64,000 nt of DNA from Flavobacteriaceae bacterium (GTDB lineage Bacteria; Bacteroidota; Bacteroidia; Flavobacteriales; Flavobacteriaceae), in NCBI GenBank assembly GCA_017852075.1, contig JAFMLQ010000001.1:1-64000 (forward strand), given 5' to 3'. Below, piece after piece: positions 19,351-26,466 of this stretch. Under the pieces are notes generated by a model. The model was given only the letters and a program-made list of their open reading frames with translations. It searched no databases and was not told where the DNA came from. Numbering within the stretch: the first letter of the stretch is position 1; each line of letters opens with the position of its first letter. The position numbers and the translations under genes are program-made.

Positions 19351-20781
19351 CTAAGGTAGGGATTTAAAATCTTCATTCGGAAATCCGATGAGATATAGAT
19401 TCTTTTTGGAACGGGTGATGGCCGTATATAGCCAACGTAAGTAATCTTTATTTGGTCCCTCTGGCAAGTAAGGTTTTTCCACAAAAACATGATCCCACTG
19501 CCCTCCCTGAGATTTATGGCAGGTAATGGCATAGGAATATTTTACTTGCAAAGCATTAAAAAAGGGGTTCTTTTTAACTTTCATAAACTTTTTGAATTTC
19601 GATCGTTCGGAAGCATAATCCTCTACTACATTTTGATACAGTCGGTTCCCCTCCTCAAAAGAAAGTGAGGGGGTCTCTGTTTTTAAAGTATCCAACAATA
19701 GAACCGTTTCAAAAGGTGCTTCATCAGGATAATCCACAAGGCGGACACGTACCTCAGCAAAAGAAAAATCATAGAGTGATTTTCGCGCCTTAATCGAAAG
19801 AATTTCAATTACGTCACCATTGGCAATAAAACCTGGCTTAGAATCGGGTGCCAACCAAAAGTAGTTGTTCTTGACGACCATCAATTGATCTCCTACACAC
19901 AGTTCATCTTCCCATCCTAAAATTCGCTTTCGAATATGTTCATTAAACAAATTTGCGCGCTTATTGGAACGGACGATAAACACCGTTTGGTCCACACCCG
20001 CTTCTCCGAAAGCAGATTCTACAGCTTCGAAAAGGTCCATACCACTGTTCGAATAGAAAATGTCTAGAAAACCTGCCACCTCAAACTGAAACTGATCATA
20101 GACCTCCTCTGCAAGTTGCGCTCTGAGTTGTGTGGCATTGCTGAGAATTCCAGAATTTTTAGCCTGCCTTACCACCGTATTTAATTCGACACCGTATACC
20201 TTATCAAAATGAAAATGCTCCAACTCGTTTTGATCTAGAGCAGGACTCAAATTTAGATGTACAGGGGGCAATTGAGCGGGATCGCCTACAAAAATCAATT
20301 TGCATTGTTCTCCACGACTTACATACTGTACCAAATCATGTAAAAGTGATCCATTTTCAAAAAGTTTTGCCTGTTGGCGGTCGTCTCCAATCATAGAAGC
20401 TTCGTCTACAATGAAAATTGTATTTCGGTATTTGTTGGGTTTGAGTTGAAAAACCATTTTACCCGATTGTACTGGCTTTGGGTAATAAATTTGTTTGTGA
20501 ATGGTAAAAGCCTGAAATTGAGAATAGGTCGCCATAACTTTAGCCGCCCTACCTGTAGGAGCCATGAGTACTGCTTTGTATCCATTGGATTTGAGTTGTC
20601 TCACCAAAGAACCGATCAAAGTTGTTTTTCCAGTTCCCGCATAGCCTTTGAGAAGAAAAGCAATATTCCTATTTATAGAAAGTATGAACGATGCAATTTC
20701 CTTAAACCAAATGCGTTGCGAATCGGTAGGATCAAAGGGAAATTTTTCTTCTAGTTCTGAACGAAATTTTTCTGGAGTCAT
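19351..20781 (-). CDS. RecD-like superfamily 1 DNA helicase (AAA_30/UvrD_C_2)
   Basis: The 476-residue ATPase has Walker A GYAGTGKTTL near residue 45, Walker B IFIVDEASMIGDD, a GDPAQLPPV motif III and the C-terminal UvrD_C_2 signature YAITCHKSQGGQWDHVFVE. It resembles RecD2-type helicases without their N-terminal extension, and lacks a nuclease domain. A role in DNA repair or replication-fork processing is inferred from family. No recB or recC gene is nearby. A TATCTTTA element lies upstream on the same strand but misses the final G of the promoter consensus. Confidence 0.88.
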   Translation of the reverse strand: MTPEKFRSELEEKFPFDPTDSQRIWFKEIASFILSINRNIAFLLKGYAGTGKTTLIGSLVRQLKSNGYKAVLMAPTGRAAKVMATYSQFQAFTIHKQIYYPKPVQSGKMVFQLKPNKYRNTIFIVDEASMIGDDRQQAKLFENGSLLHDLVQYVSRGEQCKLIFVGDPAQLPPVHLNLSPALDQNELEHFHFDKVYGVELNTVVRQAKNSGILSNATQLRAQLAEEVYDQFQFEVAGFLDIFYSNSGMDLFEAVESAFGEAGVDQTVFIVRSNKRANLFNEHIRKRILGWEDELCVGDQLMVVKNNYFWLAPDSKPGFIANGDVIEILSIKARKSLYDFSFAEVRVRLVDYPDEAPFETVLLLDTLKTETPSLSFEEGNRLYQNVVEDYASERSKFKKFMKVKKNPFFNALQVKYSYAITCHKSQGGQWDHVFVEKPYLPEGPNKDYLRWLYTAITRSKKNLYLIGFPNEDFKSLP

Positions 20782-20823
20782 GAAAACCTAAGTATGGCTT
20801 AAAGATAAATCATTTTAAAAACT

Positions 20824-20852
20824 TTTGTGATTCAAAAAAAATTGTAGTTTTG
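20824..20852 (+). promoter_or_regulatory. Bacteroidota-type promoter (TTTG-N17-TAGTTTTG)
   Basis: TTTG at 20824-20827 is followed after 17 bases by TAGTTTTG at 20845-20852. Both elements and the spacing match the sigma-A consensus of Bacteroidota. It would transcribe the 216-residue protein, the DUF3822 protein and rsmD from about 21 bp upstream of the first ATG. Confidence 0.8.
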
Positions 20853-20873
20853 TTTTTATCAAATTAAAAAACA

Positions 20874-21524
20874 ATGAAATTAGGTCTTCAAGTCGTTTTA
20901 TGGATTGCTTCAATCTTCTTTGCCTACAAAATTTATGATGCCATAAGCGGTCCCATCAAATTCAACCAGATCAAAAACGAACGTTATGCGGATGTTATTG
21001 ATCGTATGAAGGACATTCGTGCCGCACAAATTGCTCACAAAGATGTTAAAGGAATTTATTCCAATAACTTCGATAGCTTAGTCAAATTTGTTGATGAGGG
21101 AATTTTTACTCTCATTGAAAAAAGAGATTCTTCATATTTGGAATACGACCGTACCTATCGTATTGATATGTTACGCGAAATAATAGTCATAGACACGTTA
21201 GGGTTTGTTCCAGTAAAAGATTCACTTTTCAAAAACTCTAATCGCTATAAAAGAATGGCAAACGTTCCTGTTAAGGGAATTGAAGACAGTACGTTTCAAA
21301 TCAAAGCACAAGTAATCAACAAAAACGGTTACAACGTACCCGTATTTGAAGTGAAAATAGCAAAGAATATAATATTATTTGATCAAGATAAAGACTTTGT
21401 AGAGCAAGAAAATGAAACAGTTTCTGTAGATGGTGTAAACGGTCCAGAGATTGTTTTAGGATCGCTTACCAATGTGAGTACCAACGGAAATTGGCCAACC
21501 ATTTTCGATGCCCCACGACAATAA
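20874..21524 (+). CDS. Membrane-anchored protein of unknown function
   Basis: The 216-residue protein has one N-terminal membrane segment (LGLQVVLWIASIFFAYKIYD, about 3-21) without a clear cleavage site, then a soluble domain of mixed charge. The helix after the anchor (KNERYADVIDRMKDIRAAQ) resembles the start of pilin-like or periplasmic coiled segments, but I do not recognise a named family. It leads a probable operon with the DUF3822 gene, overlapping it by 17 bp, and rsmD. I recall similar proteins in other Flavobacteriia but cannot assign a function. Confidence 0.75.
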   Translation: MKLGLQVVLWIASIFFAYKIYDAISGPIKFNQIKNERYADVIDRMKDIRAAQIAHKDVKGIYSNNFDSLVKFVDEGIFTLIEKRDSSYLEYDRTYRIDMLREIIVIDTLGFVPVKDSLFKNSNRYKRMANVPVKGIEDSTFQIKAQVINKNGYNVPVFEVKIAKNIILFDQDKDFVEQENETVSVDGVNGPEIVLGSLTNVSTNGNWPTIFDAPRQ

Positions 21525-22284
21525 AATTATTCAACGTCAAGAACTATCCATTCACATGTTTGTGAATGGATTTTCTTTTTGCACCCATTCCAAAGTCGAC
21601 TTTGTTTCCACCTCAAACGGTGCCGAAGACTTTAAACGTGCATTAGAAGAATATTTGGCATATTATCCGGAAGGAAGCTTTACCTCTGCGAGTGTCATCT
21701 TTTTTCAAAATCCCTCGAGTTTCGTTCCTCTCACTTTATTTGACGAACGTCATGCAGAACAATACCTATCACTTTATCAAAAACCAACGCAGGCAGATAC
21801 ACTGGGCTTTGACACCTTAAACGAAGAAGCACAGGTCAATGTGTATTACTACGAGCATCTGATCAAAAAAATTCTAGAGGATTCTAAAATGGATTTTCAA
21901 TATGTGCATTACAATTCCTTATTGTACAAACAAATTTTAAACTTAAGCCCTTCTTCCTCCTTTGCCAATCAACTTTTTCTCCATTTTCATAGTGCTGCTT
22001 TAGATGTCTTTTTAGTAAATCAAAACAAACTCCTCTTTAACAATCGTTTCAAGGTAACCAACGAAGATGAGTTTTTGTATTATGTCTTTTTTGTTGTAGA
22101 GCAATTTGAACTAAAGTCAGAGGAATTGGAACTCGTTTTTTTGGGGAAAATAAAAGGTTTTGAAACCTATTATGAAATTGTGAAGCAGTACCATGCTCAT
22201 ATTAAGTTTGAGGATCCAAATCCCACGATACAAGTAGATTTATCTGAACACCAAGCGCCTTTTTTAGCGCCCTATTTTAGCTGA
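21508..22284 (+). CDS. DUF3822 family protein
   Basis: The 258-residue protein resembles the Bacteroidota DUF3822 family, which has an actin/ASKHA-like character: an N-terminal LSIHMFVNGFSFC strand, a central segment and a C-terminal LVFLGKIKG strand. No catalytic residues are evident, and no membrane segment is present. It overlaps the preceding gene by 17 bp and shares one base with the rsmD start, so the three are translationally linked. The family is often found beside rsmD, but its function is unknown. Confidence 0.8.
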   Translation: MPHDNKIIQRQELSIHMFVNGFSFCTHSKVDFVSTSNGAEDFKRALEEYLAYYPEGSFTSASVIFFQNPSSFVPLTLFDERHAEQYLSLYQKPTQADTLGFDTLNEEAQVNVYYYEHLIKKILEDSKMDFQYVHYNSLLYKQILNLSPSSSFANQLFLHFHSAALDVFLVNQNKLLFNNRFKVTNEDEFLYYVFFVVEQFELKSEELELVFLGKIKGFETYYEIVKQYHAHIKFEDPNPTIQVDLSEHQAPFLAPYFS

Positions 22285-22814
22285 TGCGGATCATTTCAGG
22301 ACATCATAAAGGAAGGAAGATTCAAGCGCCAAAAAATCTTCCCGTACGTCCAACCACAGATCGTGCAAAGGAAGGTCTTTTTAATATTCTTCAGCATCGT
22401 ATTGACCTGACCTCTATCCAGGTGCTTGACCTGTTTGCAGGAACGGGGAACATCAGTTATGAATTTGCCTCTAGAGGAGCACCATTCGTTACTGCTTTAG
22501 ATCAAGACAAAAAATGCTGTCAGTTTATCCAAAAAACCGCTACTGCATTGGAAATGAATATTGCTACTATTCAAGGCGATACATTCCATTTTTTAAATCA
22601 AAAAACAGCTTCTTTCGACCTTGTTTTTGCTGATCCTCCTTATGATTTTGAAATAGAAGTTTACACAAAAATGGTAGCGTCAACCAAAGCTATACTCCGT
22701 CCAGAAGGCTTACTCATTGTAGAACATGATAAACACGTAGATCTTTCAAAGGTCAGCGGATTTTCCTTTGCCCGTAATTATGGCAACAATGTGTTTTCTT
22801 TTTTTAGTTTCTAA
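22284..22814 (+). CDS. rsmD: 16S rRNA (guanine(966)-N(2))-methyltransferase RsmD
   Basis: RsmD methylates N2 of G966 in 16S rRNA using S-adenosylmethionine. The 176-residue protein has the family start MRIISGHHKGRKIQAP, the VRPTTDRAKEGLFN signature, SAM-binding LDLFAGTGNISYE and the catalytic DPPY motif in VFADPPYDFE. It is the last gene of a three-gene unit and ends 9 bp from the 3' end of the convergent RNase P RNA. Confidence 0.95.
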   Translation: MRIISGHHKGRKIQAPKNLPVRPTTDRAKEGLFNILQHRIDLTSIQVLDLFAGTGNISYEFASRGAPFVTALDQDKKCCQFIQKTATALEMNIATIQGDTFHFLNQKTASFDLVFADPPYDFEIEVYTKMVASTKAILRPEGLLIVEHDKHVDLSKVSGFSFARNYGNNVFSFFSF

Positions 22815-22823
22815 AGAAAAAAA

Positions 22824-23112
22824 GCAGGCCTATAAGCCGGATTCTGTCGTGTCTTATCATTTATCTGGATGTAAAATTACTCTTACATTCTAGCCGCCTA
22901 CCCTTCTACATCGAACGAGCTGCTCTCAAATTGTAGAACTACTTGGCGTTGCACCGCATAGAGTTTACCTGATTTCACTACAGCCGAACTGTACTTGCTT
23001 TCTGTTGCACTGGTCCGCTCCGCCGAAACGGAGGACGGGTGTTACCCGCTATGCTGCTCTGTGGTGTCCGGACTTTCCTCTCCTGTAAAACAGGAGCGAT
23101 AAGATGGCCTGC
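22824..23112 (-). ncRNA. rnpB: RNase P RNA (bacterial type A)
   Basis: Read on the minus strand, the conserved 5' core GAGGAAAGTCCGGACACC and the AGAGCAGCATAGCGGGTAAC region are present. The 3' conserved GACAGAATCCGGCTTATAGG is also there. The ends pair as P1 (GCAGGCC at 23106-23112 with GGCCTGC at 22824-22830), and hairpins CTCCTG-TTTTA-CAGGAG and CTCCG-TTTC-GGCGGAG match P3 and P12. The RNA is the catalytic subunit that trims the 5' leader of tRNA precursors. A T-rich tract follows the 3' end as a likely terminator. Exact ends are good to a few bases. Confidence 0.96.
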
Positions 23113-23116
23113 AGGT

Positions 23117-23124
23117 CAAAGTTA
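23117..23124 (-). promoter_or_regulatory. -7 promoter element of rnpB
   Basis: On the minus strand TAACTTTG matches TAnnTTTG exactly and ends 4 bases before the first base of the P1 helix. This places the transcription start at the mature 5' end of the RNA. No perfect -33 TTG was found. Confidence 0.65.
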
Positions 23125-23188
23125 GCCATTTGTTAATAAATCTAAGCGAATATCTATTCAGGAAATAACAAAAGCTTATTCTGATTCA

Positions 23189-23196
23189 TATCTTTG
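23189..23196 (+). promoter_or_regulatory. -7 promoter element of dnaX, near-leaderless
   Basis: TATCTTTG matches TAnnTTTG exactly and ends only 5 bases before the dnaX ATG at 23202, so the mRNA would start at or within a few bases of the start codon. A -33 TTG is not evident. Confidence 0.55.
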
Positions 23197-23201
23197 TATT
23201 T

Positions 23202-24278
23202 ATGGATGCTTTTGTTGTATCAGCTTTAAAATACAGACCAACTTCTTTCTCTGAAGTAGTAGGTCAGGAAAGCATTACTCAAACCCTAGAAAACAGTCTT
23301 AAAACCAATCAATTAGCACAGGCACTTTTATTTTGTGGTCCTCGTGGTGTTGGAAAAACTTCTTGTGCTCGGATTTTAGCCAGACAGATCAACAGTAGTG
23401 ATCCTTCTTCCACAGAGGATTTTGCTTTCAATATTTTTGAATTAGACGCCGCCTCAAACAACTCGGTAGAAGATATTCGGAAAATTAACGAACAGGTGCG
23501 TATTCCTCCTCAGGTAGGGAGTCATAAAATCTACATAATCGATGAGGCCCACATGTTATCCAATGCAGCTTTTAATGCTTTTTTAAAAACACTAGAAGAG
23601 CCTCCAAAACATGCCATTTTTATTTTGGCTACTACTGAAAAAAACAAAATCATACCTACCGTGCTTTCCCGTTGTCAGGTGTATGATTTCAAACGGATTT
23701 CCGTGCAAGAAATTCAAGCCTATCTTGTTAAAATTGCATCCAAACGGAACCTTCAGTTCGAAGAAAATGCTTTGTATCTTATCGCTCAAAAAGCAGAAGG
23801 AGCACTGAGGGATGCGCTCTCTATTTTTGATCGTATGGTCAGTTTTACCAAAGGCAATCTTTCTGCTTCTGCAGTTGCGGATAATCTTAATTTATTAGAT
23901 CACCAGACCTATGCTTCGCTTGGCACACTTATCATCCAAAATAATATCCCTCAACTACTAACTAGTTATGACGAATTGATCAAACGCGGGATTGATAGTA
24001 TGCAATTTATAAACGGTCTCGGTGATCATTATAGAAATTTAATGCTGGCTAAAGATTCCAAGACAGTAGCATTAATGGAAGTAGGTGAAACGATTAAAGA
24101 GGCTTATCAAAAGGATACCGAAGGTCTCTCAACACAGTATTTACTTGATGCTATTGCCCTAATCAACAACTGTGAGTTACATTTTAGGAATGTAAAAAAT
24201 AGAAGGGTACACGTCGAACTTGCGCTCATGCAACTCGCTTCACTCCATTTCAATGGAGAAAAAAAAAAGGTTACATAA
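23202..24278 (+). CDS. dnaX: DNA polymerase III subunit gamma (short in-frame product of dnaX)
   Basis: Without frameshift, translation ends at TAA 24276-24278, two codons after the lysine run (GEKKKVT). The 358-residue product keeps ATPase domains I-II and collar domain III and loses the tau-specific linker and C-terminal domain. This is the same division as gamma in E. coli and Thermus. The region between Walker A and LDAASNN has no CxxC pairs, so the zinc module of proteobacterial DnaX is missing. Whether this product is really made depends on slippage frequency. Confidence 0.7.
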   Translation: MDAFVVSALKYRPTSFSEVVGQESITQTLENSLKTNQLAQALLFCGPRGVGKTSCARILARQINSSDPSSTEDFAFNIFELDAASNNSVEDIRKINEQVRIPPQVGSHKIYIIDEAHMLSNAAFNAFLKTLEEPPKHAIFILATTEKNKIIPTVLSRCQVYDFKRISVQEIQAYLVKIASKRNLQFEENALYLIAQKAEGALRDALSIFDRMVSFTKGNLSASAVADNLNLLDHQTYASLGTLIIQNNIPQLLTSYDELIKRGIDSMQFINGLGDHYRNLMLAKDSKTVALMEVGETIKEAYQKDTEGLSTQYLLDAIALINNCELHFRNVKNRRVHVELALMQLASLHFNGEKKKVT

Positions 24279-24958
24279 TTCCAGCGTCTGAATACAATTC
24301 TAAATCAAAAGCCCAAACAAATAACCCTACTCCTCTCACTACAGAAAAATACGAAAAATCTGTACAAAAAACTGAGGTTGAACCCCCAATAGTAGAAGAG
24401 AAGGAGCCCTCTTACAAAGAGGTTTCTACGGCTCACAACACTACAACAGAAGATACATCAAAACCCATTGCACCTAAGAAAACTGAGTACAAAGCAGCTG
24501 CTCCTGTATCTAGTTTTTCATTATCCAGTATTGCCTTAAAAAAAGCTGCTAACAAAGTTACCCACGAAAAGGTTCTGGAAAAAGAAAAGCCCAAAGATGC
24601 CTTTACACTTGGAAATCTTAAGATACTTTGGCAAGACTATATCGATACACTAAAGAAAAAGGGGAAACTCAATATCGCATCCATACTGAGTATGAATAAT
24701 ATTGAACTTGAGGATACTGACCAAATTGTATTTACCGTGGCCAATGAGATGAATAAAGTAGAAGTAAATCAAGAGATGGAATTTCTTCTCCCTTTTCTCA
24801 GAAAACGACTAAATAATTTCGAGATCAAACTAAAATTGATCGTAACGGAAACCGTGAAGGAAGAAACCGTGTTTTCTCCTACCGAAAAATATCAATACCT
24901 TGTAAAACTCAATCCAACTTTAGAGGAGTTGAGAAATAAATTTGATCTTGATTTCTAA
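23202..24958 (+). CDS. dnaX: DNA polymerase III subunit tau (full-length, requires -1 shift at A10)
   Basis: DnaX is the motor subunit of the clamp loader and links the polymerase cores to the helicase. Reading frame 1 covers the AAA+ part: Walker A GPRGVGKT (46-53), Walker B IIDEAH (112-117), SRC sensor at 156-158, and domain III to residue 358. At ten A residues (24259-24268) a shift of -1 opens a stop-free frame that continues GYIIPASEY, a low-complexity Thr/Pro/Lys linker and a folded C-terminal domain (LKILWQDYIDTLKKKGK onward) to 24958, about 585 residues in all. That length suits flavobacterial DnaX. The track ORF 24692-24958 is the end of this frame, not a separate gene. Confidence 0.85.
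24258..24270 (+). promoter_or_regulatory. A10 slippery site in dnaX
   Basis: The run G-A10-GG is read GAA AAA AAA AAG in frame 0. Adding one A (transcript slippage) or moving the ribosome back one base both give GAA AAA AAA AAA GGT, entering the long frame. No strong downstream hairpin and no purine-rich Shine-Dalgarno-like stimulator was apparent, which favours polymerase slippage over ribosomal shifting. Confidence 0.7.
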
Positions 24959-24970
24959 CAAAATTATCTC

Positions 24971-25555
24971 ATGTTAGGTCTTAAACTTCCCACAGATCCT
25001 CGTTGGATAAACGTAGCCAAACAAAACTTAGAAGAGGTTTTAACAGATCACGCTTATTGCGAGCAAAAAGCTGCCAGCTATGCCATATCACTAATTATTG
25101 GATTTCCAGAAAATACAGAGTTGGTTTCGGCAATGACTGATCTAGCTCAGGAAGAGATGAGTCATTTTAAGATGGTTCATGATTTGATAATTGAAAGAGG
25201 GTACACACTGGGTAGAGAACGAAAAGACGAATATGTTTTGCAATTGCTTTCTTTCTTCCCTAAAGGAGGCTCTAAAAATGATCATTTGATTCACAAACTC
25301 CTTTGTGCTGCACTTATTGAAGCGCGGAGTTGTGAACGATTTCGAATTCTTTCAGAAGAGTTAACCGATAAGAAATTGCGCTCTTTTTACCGAAAATTAA
25401 TGATCAGTGAGGCCAACCATTACACTCTGTTCTTGAAATTGGCACGAAAATATGGTACTTCAAAAGAAAAAGTAGACCAAAAATGGCAGTCTTTACTTGA
25501 CTTTGAGGCTGATGTGATTAAACAGCTGGGAAGTAAAGAATCGATCCACGGCTAA
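24971..25555 (+). CDS. miaE: tRNA 2-methylthio-N6-isopentenyl adenosine-37 hydroxylase-like protein MiaE
   Basis: MiaE is a di-iron, ferritin-like monooxygenase that hydroxylates the isopentenyl group of ms2i6A37 in tRNA. The 194-residue protein has the helical bundle with iron-ligand carboxylates: EEMSHFKM gives an ExxH pair, IEARSCERF a Glu, and SEANHYTLF a second ExxH. The start MLGLKLPTDPRW is the family start. It lies 12 bp after dnaX on the same strand and is probably co-transcribed. The family assignment is strong; the substrate rests on family. Confidence 0.9.
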   Translation: MLGLKLPTDPRWINVAKQNLEEVLTDHAYCEQKAASYAISLIIGFPENTELVSAMTDLAQEEMSHFKMVHDLIIERGYTLGRERKDEYVLQLLSFFPKGGSKNDHLIHKLLCAALIEARSCERFRILSEELTDKKLRSFYRKLMISEANHYTLFLKLARKYGTSKEKVDQKWQSLLDFEADVIKQLGSKESIHG

Positions 25556-25557
25556 AT

Positions 25558-26445
25558 CTATTCTTTTCTCGTGTAATATAATTCACGTATCATCCCGTCT
25601 GCGAGCCCCACCTTGGGAACATAAACCACTTTGGCTCCACTCCATCTTAGGGATTTTAAAAAGAGCTCTGTAGCGGGAATAATAACATCCGAACGATCTG
25701 GATTAAGTCCTAATTTTACAATCCGTTCCTCATAAGTCAAAGCCTTAAGCTTGTTGTAAATTGCATTAAGTGTCAAATAGGTAATAGGTCTATTGTCTTT
25801 GACATTTGCCATCCTATGGAGTTTGTTGATGTTTCCTCCCGTTCCCAAAAGATAAATCTTTGAATAAGGAAACGTGTGTTTTTTTACCCAAGCCTCTACC
25901 TTATCCCAAGTTTTTTGATCTACCCCATTGTTCAATAATCGAACTGTACCTACTTTAAAAGAAATTGAATGAATACGTGTACCTTTTTTTAGTATACTAA
26001 ATTCTGTACTACCACCCCCTACGTCGACATACAAAAAAGTCTTATCTAAATCAAATTGATCTAAAACATTGGTGTTCGAAATGATCTTAGCTTCCTTTTT
26101 TCCATCAATAATCTCAATTTTAATTCCAGATTTTTCTTTAATTTTTTCTTGTATAACCACCCCATTCTCTGCATCGCGAAGTGCAGAAGTAGCAAAGGCT
26201 AAATAATCTTTAACTCCATGCACTTTCATCAACATTTGAAAAGCTTTCATCGCTTTGACCAATCTCTTTATATTTTTATCAGAAATTTTATTGATTGTAA
26301 AAGCGTCTTGTCCCAAACGAATAGGGACGCGAACCAACGCATTTTTAAAAAAATGTGTATTCCCTTCGTGTTGAATTACATTAGAAATCAGTAAACGTAC
26401 CGCATTAGAGCCTATATCAATTGCAGCATATTTCCTTATTTTCAT
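25558..26445 (-). CDS. Ppx/GppA phosphatase family exopolyphosphatase
   Basis: The 295-residue protein belongs to the ASKHA fold: a first phosphate-binding loop AAIDIGSNAVRLLI at the N-terminus and a second DVGGGSTEFSIL near residue 140. It is expected to release phosphate from the ends of polyphosphate or to hydrolyse pppGpp; the short form without the C-terminal HD-like domain is common in Bacteroidota. It follows ppk by 21 bp in the same operon, so synthesis and breakdown of polyphosphate are co-encoded. It ends 3 bp from the convergent miaE stop. Confidence 0.9.
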   Translation of the reverse strand: MKIRKYAAIDIGSNAVRLLISNVIQHEGNTHFFKNALVRVPIRLGQDAFTINKISDKNIKRLVKAMKAFQMLMKVHGVKDYLAFATSALRDAENGVVIQEKIKEKSGIKIEIIDGKKEAKIISNTNVLDQFDLDKTFLYVDVGGGSTEFSILKKGTRIHSISFKVGTVRLLNNGVDQKTWDKVEAWVKKHTFPYSKIYLLGTGGNINKLHRMANVKDNRPITYLTLNAIYNKLKALTYEERIVKLGLNPDRSDVIIPATELFLKSLRWSGAKVVYVPKVGLADGMIRELYYTRKE

Positions 26446-26466
26446 CAGCTTTTGCGTATTACTGGA

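Noticed and set aside
19347-19532. Longer acyltransferase N-terminus
   Set aside because: It overlaps the helicase coding end by up to 180 bp and adds sequence unlike PlsC proteins; ATG 19346 or 19376 is better.
24692-24958. Separate 88-residue ORF after dnaX
   Set aside because: It is the tail of the -1 frame of dnaX; the frame is open back to the A10 run, so it is part of tau.
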